A stretch of DNA of 64,000 nucleotides from Phenylobacterium sp. LH3H17. GTDB lineage: Bacteria > Pseudomonadota > Alphaproteobacteria > Caulobacterales > Caulobacteraceae. This document shows, in pieces, positions 59,741 to 64,000 of this stretch. The notes under the pieces were generated by a model. It worked only from the letters and a program-made list of their open reading frames with translations, searched no databases and had not been told where the DNA came from. The first letter of the stretch is position 1. Each line of letters starts with the position of its first letter. A program made the translations under genes and the position numbers. The stretch covers positions 2,051,001 to 2,115,000 of the forward strand of contig NZ_CP101283.1 of the NCBI RefSeq assembly GCF_024298925.1, given 5' to 3'.

Positions 59741-61807
59741 ATGACCCCTTCGTCCCTCATCACGACCGTGGTCTTCGCCCCCCTGGTGGGCGCGATCATC
59801 GCGGGCCTGTTCGGCCGCCGCATCGGCAATGTGGCCTCCGAGGCCATCACCACCGGCCTGCTGCTGCTGGCCGCCGTCTTCTCCTGGGTGATCTTCGCGC
59901 AGTGGACCTGGGGTGGGCTGGAGCCCTTCACCCTGGAGTTCCTGCCCTTCATCAATATCGGAGACTTCCAGTCCAACTGGTCGATCCGGCTGGACGGCCT
60001 GTCGGCCGTGATGCTGGTGGTGGTCACCAGCGTCTCGTCCCTGGTCCACATCTATTCGTGGGGCTACATGGCCGAGGACGACAGCAAGCCCCGGTTCTTC
60101 GCCTACCTGTCGCTGTTCACCTTCGCCATGCTGGCCCTGGTGACCGCCGCCGACTTCATGCAGCTGTTTTTCGGCTGGGAAGGGGTGGGCCTGGCCAGCT
60201 ACCTGCTGATCGGATTCTGGTTCAAGAAACCCACCGCCAACGCCGCTTCGATCAAGGCTTTCGTGGTCAACCGTGTGGGCGACTTCGGCTTCGCGCTCGG
60301 CATCATGACCGTCTACTGGATGTTCGGCTCGATCCAGTTCGCCGAGATCTTCCCGCGGGTGCCCGAGTTCGCCAACACCGCCTGGTGGTTCGCGGGTTCC
60401 TACTGGCACGCCGTGGATCTCGCCTGCGCCCTGCTGTTCGTCGGCGCCATGGGCAAGTCGGCGCAGTTCTTCCTGCACACCTGGCTGCCGGACGCCATGG
60501 AGGGCCCGACCCCGGTCTCGGCCCTGATCCATGCCGCGACCATGGTCACCGCCGGCGTCTACATGGTCTGCCTGCTGTCGCCGATGTTCGAGTACGCGCC
60601 CTACGCCAAGCAGATTGTCACCCTGGTCGGCGCGGTGACGGCCCTGTTCGCGGCCACGGTCGGCCTGGCGCAGAACGACATCAAGCGGGTCATCGCCTAT
60701 TCGACCTGTTCGCAGCTCGGCTACATGTTCTTCGCCGCCGGCGTGGGCGCCTATCAGGCGGCCATGTTCCACCTGTTCACCCACGCCTTCTTCAAGGCGC
60801 TGCTGTTCCTCGGCGCGGGCTCGGTGATCCACGGCATGCACCACGAGCAGGACATGCGGAAGATGGGCGGGCTGTGGAAGCACCTGCCGATCACCTATGC
60901 GGTCATGACCATCGGGACCCTGGCCATCACCGGCTTCGGCATTCCCAGCCTGCACCTCGGCTTCGCGGGCTTCTATTCCAAGGACACGATCATCGAGGCC
61001 GCCTTCGCGGCCGGCCAGCAGATGGGCGGAGTGGCCTATTTCGCGTTCGTGGTCAGCGTCTTCGCCGCCGGCCTCACCGCCTTCTACTCGTGGCGCCTGG
61101 CCTTCATGACCTTCCACGGCACGCCCAAGTGGGGTCACGACGACCACCACCACCACGCGGCCGACGACCATGCCAGCCATGCCCAGATCGAGACACACGA
61201 CGAGCCGTTGCCGGACCACGATCATGGGCACGGCCACGACCACAAGCCCCATGAGAGCCCGTGGTCGATGCTGGTCCCGATCATGCTGCTGGCGGTCGGG
61301 GCGCTGGCCGCCGGCTACTTCTTCGTCGACCACTTCGTCGGCGAGGGCTGGAAGGAATTCTGGCGCGGGGCGATCTTCAACGGCGCGGACAACCACGTCC
61401 TGGAGCACGCCCACCATTCGCCGACGTGGGTGAAGTGGGCGCCGCTGGCGGTCTCGGCGATCGGCTTCGCCGGCGCCTACTACGTCTACATCCTGCGCGA
61501 GGGCATGGGAGCCGCCATCGCCGCGCGGAAGGGCCCGCTGTGGACCTTCCTCTACAACAAGTGGTTCTTCGACGAGCTCTATGAGGCGACTTTCGTGCGT
61601 GCGGCCAAGTTCCTGGGCGACCTGTTCTGGAAGGGCGGCGACCAGAAGATCATCGACGGCTTCGGCCCCGACGGCGTCTCGGCGGTGTCCTATGCGGTGG
61701 GCCGGGCGGCCGGCCGGGCGCAGACCGGCTACGTCTACCACTATGCATTCGTGATGCTGCTCGGCGTGGCGGGTCTCCTGACCTACGCGCTGATCCAGTG
61801 GGCTTGA
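59741..61807 (+). CDS. nuoL: NADH-quinone oxidoreductase subunit L with His-rich loop
   Basis: 688 aa antiporter-like proton-pumping subunit. The conserved core helices include the motifs [15 protein letters not shown] and [13 protein letters not shown]. Between two transmembrane helices, at about residues 465-505, there is an insertion dense in His and Asp ([11 protein letters not shown], then [11 protein letters not shown]), not present in E. coli NuoL (613 aa). The C-terminal lateral helix is present. Confidence 0.96.
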   Translation: MTPSSLITTVVFAPLVGAIIAGLFGRRIGNVASEAITTGLLLLAAVFSWVIFAQWTWGGLEPFTLEFLPFINIGDFQSNWSIRLDGLSAVMLVVVTSVSSLVHIYSWGYMAEDDSKPRFFAYLSLFTFAMLALVTAADFMQLFFGWEGVGLASYLLIGFWFKKPTANAASIKAFVVNRVGDFGFALGIMTVYWMFGSIQFAEIFPRVPEFANTAWWFAGSYWHAVDLACALLFVGAMGKSAQFFLHTWLPDAMEGPTPVSALIHAATMVTAGVYMVCLLSPMFEYAPYAKQIVTLVGAVTALFAATVGLAQNDIKRVIAYSTCSQLGYMFFAAGVGAYQAAMFHLFTHAFFKALLFLGAGSVIHGMHHEQDMRKMGGLWKHLPITYAVMTIGTLAITGFGIPSLHLGFAGFYSKDTIIEAAFAAGQQMGGVAYFAFVVSVFAAGLTAFYSWRLAFMTFHGTPKWGHDDHHHHAADDHASHAQIETHDEPLPDHDHGHGHDHKPHESPWSMLVPIMLLAVGALAAGYFFVDHFVGEGWKEFWRGAIFNGADNHVLEHAHHSPTWVKWAPLAVSAIGFAGAYYVYILREGMGAAIAARKGPLWTFLYNKWFFDELYEATFVRAAKFLGDLFWKGGDQKIIDGFGPDGVSAVSYAVGRAAGRAQTGYVYHYAFVMLLGVAGLLTYALIQWA

Positions 61808-61821
61808 GGGGGGACGATCCG

Positions 61822-63306
61822 ATGACCGGCATTCTCTCCCTCGTCACCTTCGCCCCGCTGATCGGGGTGGCGGCCATCCTGCTGCTCCGCGCGGCGTCCA
61901 AGGACGAGGCGCGTGTCGTCTCGGCCTCCAAGTGGATCGCGCTCGTCACGACGCTCGCGACCCTGGCGCTCTCCATCCTGCTGGTGGCCGAGTTCGACCC
62001 GGCCAATCCGGGATTCCAGTTCCTGGAGGACGCAGTCTGGTTCGCGGGCATCCACTACCGGATGGGGGTGGACGGGATCTCGATCCTGTTCGTCCTGCTG
62101 ACCGCCTTCCTCATGCCGATCTGTATCGCCGCCTCCTGGAAGACGATCGAGAAGCGCGTGCCGGAATACATGGTCGCCTTCCTGGTCCTCGAGACCCTGG
62201 TGATCGGCGTGTTCTGCGCCCTGGACCTGGTGCTGTTCTACGCCTTCTTCGAATTCGGCCTGGTGCCGATGTTCCTGATCATCGGGATCTGGGGCGGCAA
62301 GAACCGGGTCTACGCGGCCTACAAGTTCTTCCTCTACACCCTGCTGGGCTCGGTCCTGATGCTGGCGGCGATCCTCGCCATGATCGGGATCGCCGGGACC
62401 TCCTCGATCCCCGAGCTGATGGTCTACAAGTTCGCCCCCGAGCTGCAGACCTGGCTGTGGCTGGCCTTCTTCGCCTCGTTCGCGGTGAAGATGCCGATGT
62501 GGCCGGTCCACACCTGGCTGCCCGACGCCCACGTCGAGGCGCCCACGGCGGGCTCGGTCATCCTGGCCGGCATCCTCTTGAAGATGGGCGGCTATGGCTT
62601 CCTGCGCTTCAGCCTGCCGATGTTCCCGCAGGCCTCGGACTATTTCGCGCCGCTGGTCTTCGCGCTGAGCGTCATCGCGGTGGTTTACACCTCGCTGGTC
62701 GCCTTCCGGCAGACCGACATCAAGAAGCTGATCGCCTATTCGTCGGTGGCTCACATGGGCTTCGTGACCATGGGGATCTTCGCCGGCAACGCCGTCGGCA
62801 TCCAGGGCGCGATCTTCCAGATGCTGAGCCACGGGGTGATCTCGGGTGCGCTCTTCCTCTGCGTCGGCGTCGTCTATGACCGCATGCACACCCGCGAGAT
62901 CGCCTTCTACGGCGGGCTGGTGAACCGCATGCCGTGGTACGCGGCGACCTTCATGCTTTTCACCATGGGCAATGTGGGACTGCCGGGCACCTCGGGCTTC
63001 ATCGGCGAGATCACCACCATGGTCGGGGTCTACCAGGTCTCGACCTGGACGGCGGTCGTGGCCGCCACCGGAGTGATCTTCTCCGCGGTCTATGCGCTCA
63101 GCCTCTATCGTCGGGTCATCTTCGGCGAGATCACCAATCCTGCGCTGGCCGACATCACCGACCTCGACTGGCGCGAGGTGGCGATCTTCGCGCCGCTGAT
63201 CGCGTCCACCCTGTACCTCGGCGTCTATCCGGCCGCCGTCCTCGATCTGACCCAAGCCTCGGTCGACAACCTCGCCGCGATCTATCGCGCGGCCATCGGC
63301 GGGTGA
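61822..63306 (+). CDS. nuoM: NADH-quinone oxidoreductase subunit M
   Basis: 494 aa antiporter-like subunit, about 14 helices. ATG 61822 is preceded by GAGGGGGGA. Conserved: [20 protein letters not shown] with the essential Glu, and [20 protein letters not shown]. Complete within the window. Confidence 0.97.
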   Translation: MTGILSLVTFAPLIGVAAILLLRAASKDEARVVSASKWIALVTTLATLALSILLVAEFDPANPGFQFLEDAVWFAGIHYRMGVDGISILFVLLTAFLMPICIAASWKTIEKRVPEYMVAFLVLETLVIGVFCALDLVLFYAFFEFGLVPMFLIIGIWGGKNRVYAAYKFFLYTLLGSVLMLAAILAMIGIAGTSSIPELMVYKFAPELQTWLWLAFFASFAVKMPMWPVHTWLPDAHVEAPTAGSVILAGILLKMGGYGFLRFSLPMFPQASDYFAPLVFALSVIAVVYTSLVAFRQTDIKKLIAYSSVAHMGFVTMGIFAGNAVGIQGAIFQMLSHGVISGALFLCVGVVYDRMHTREIAFYGGLVNRMPWYAATFMLFTMGNVGLPGTSGFIGEITTMVGVYQVSTWTAVVAATGVIFSAVYALSLYRRVIFGEITNPALADITDLDWREVAIFAPLIASTLYLGVYPAAVLDLTQASVDNLAAIYRAAIGG

Positions 63307-63319
63307 GGAAGACCACCAG

Positions 63320-64000
63320 ATGAACTTCGAGACCTCCCTCTCCCTCGCCGTCCCGGAACTGATCCTCGCCGGCGGAGCCCTCGTCCTGCTGGTGGCCGGC
63401 GCCTTCTCGCCGCGCAGCACCACGGCGATCATGTGGGCGTCGATCCTGGTGCTGCTGGGCGCGACCTGGGCCGCGGCCGTCGGCCCGCTCGGCCGCGGTT
63501 TCTCCGGCGGCATGATCTCCGACCAGGCCTCGGCCTTCGCCAAGGTGGCGATCTACCTGGCCAGCGCCGTGGCCCTGCCGCTGGGCCAGAAGTGGTTCGA
63601 GCGCCAGTCGGTGCGGAACTTCGAGTTCCCGGTCCTGGTCCTGCTGGCCGCGCTGGGCATGGGCATGATGGCCTCGGCCGGCGACCTGATCTCGCTCTAT
63701 GTCGGCGTCGAACTGCAGTCCCTGGCCCTCTACGTCCTGGCCGCCATGCACCGTGAAAACGCCAAGGCGTCGGAAGCCGGCCTCAAGTACTTCGTACTGG
63801 GCGCGCTCTCCTCGGGCCTGCTGCTCTACGGGGCCTCGCTGATCTATGGGTTCGCCGGCTCGACCCTGTTCACCGACATCGCCGTGGCGGTGACTTCGGG
63901 CGCCAACACTGGGGTGCTATTCGGCCTGATCTTCCTGATCTGCGGTCTGGCCTTCAAGGTGTCCGCCGCCCCGTTCCACATGTGGACGCCCGACGTCTAT
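63320..64000 (+). CDS. nuoN: NADH-quinone oxidoreductase subunit N (3' truncated by window)
   Basis: The first 227 codons are open to the window edge. The sequence begins MNFETSLSLAVPELILAGG and contains YVGVELQSLALYVLAAM and GLAFKVSAAPFHMWTPDVY, the NuoN antiporter core. ATG 63320 lies 13 bp after nuoM. It is the last standard complex I gene, so the operon would be complete. Confidence 0.95.
   Translation, partial: MNFETSLSLAVPELILAGGALVLLVAGAFSPRSTTAIMWASILVLLGATWAAAVGPLGRGFSGGMISDQASAFAKVAIYLASAVALPLGQKWFERQSVRNFEFPVLVLLAALGMGMMASAGDLISLYVGVELQSLALYVLAAMHRENAKASEAGLKYFVLGALSSGLLLYGASLIYGFAGSTLFTDIAVAVTSGANTGVLFGLIFLICGLAFKVSAAPFHMWTPDVY

Overview
The window is a GC-rich chromosomal segment with high GC at third codon positions. 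Gene content and order point to an alphaproteobacterium of the Caulobacterales, most likely Phenylobacterium or a close Caulobacter relative. The markers are an iscR-iscS-sufBCDS-sufT-sufA operon, an M23 peptidase overlapping a bactofilin, a DgcB-like diguanylate cyclase beside a DEAD-box helicase and parE, tig-clpP-(cicA)-clpX-lon-hup with cicA on the opposite strand between clpP and clpX, and glnB-glnA. The genus is inference; no 16S gene is present. Most of the window is core genome.

Layout. 1-5.9 kb: C-terminal part of penicillin-binding protein 1A, prfB with an in-frame UGA and programmed +1 frameshift, a ComB-like phosphatase, a DUF1801 protein, the bactofilin/M23 pair (minus strand) and a one-Cys peroxiredoxin. 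5.9-10.5 kb: tyrS, anmK, a secreted M20 amidohydrolase, an alpha/beta hydrolase. 10.5-17.9 kb: the Fe-S cluster assembly operon, with mostly overlapping start and stop codons, an uncharacterised 134-aa coiled-coil gene between sufB and sufC, and a promoter overlapping an IscR-like half-site. 17.9-29.3 kb: PaaG-like crotonase, diguanylate cyclase, DEAD-box helicase, parE, a Gfo/Idh/MocA oxidoreductase, a penicillin-acylase-family Ntn hydrolase, glnA and glnB. 29.5-33.3 kb: a thiolase-like protein without the usual nucleophilic Cys, a histidine phosphatase, NAD(P)HX repair enzyme, tRNA-Leu.

33.4-41.9 kb: proteostasis block tig, clpP, clpX, lon, hup, each followed by a clear intrinsic terminator. 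A minus-strand cicA / MazG-like / 85-aa gene set sits between clpP and clpX. lon has a heat-shock-type promoter candidate. 41.9-49.3 kb is the most accessory-looking stretch: aldo/keto reductase, a CYP153-like P450, a Baeyer-Villiger-type flavin monooxygenase, a DUF4287/DUF5655-like protein, an FMN reductase, a truncated and frameshifted Pr6Pr membrane gene, a SAM methyltransferase, and a 3' tRNA fragment lying about 0.5 kb downstream of the intact tRNA-Asp. That repeat looks like the scar of an integrative element.

49.5-64 kb: the complex I operon nuoA-nuoN (nuoN cut by the window edge). It carries three extra small genes: an NTF2-like protein between nuoD and nuoE, a two-helix membrane protein between nuoE and nuoF, and a lipoprotein between nuoH and nuoI. 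All three abut or overlap nuo stop codons. NuoL carries a His/Asp-rich loop. No CRISPR array, intact insertion sequence or prophage was seen. The best candidates for undescribed biology are the nuo-embedded small proteins, the suf-embedded coiled-coil protein, the 85-aa gene of the cicA operon and the tRNA-Asp scar.
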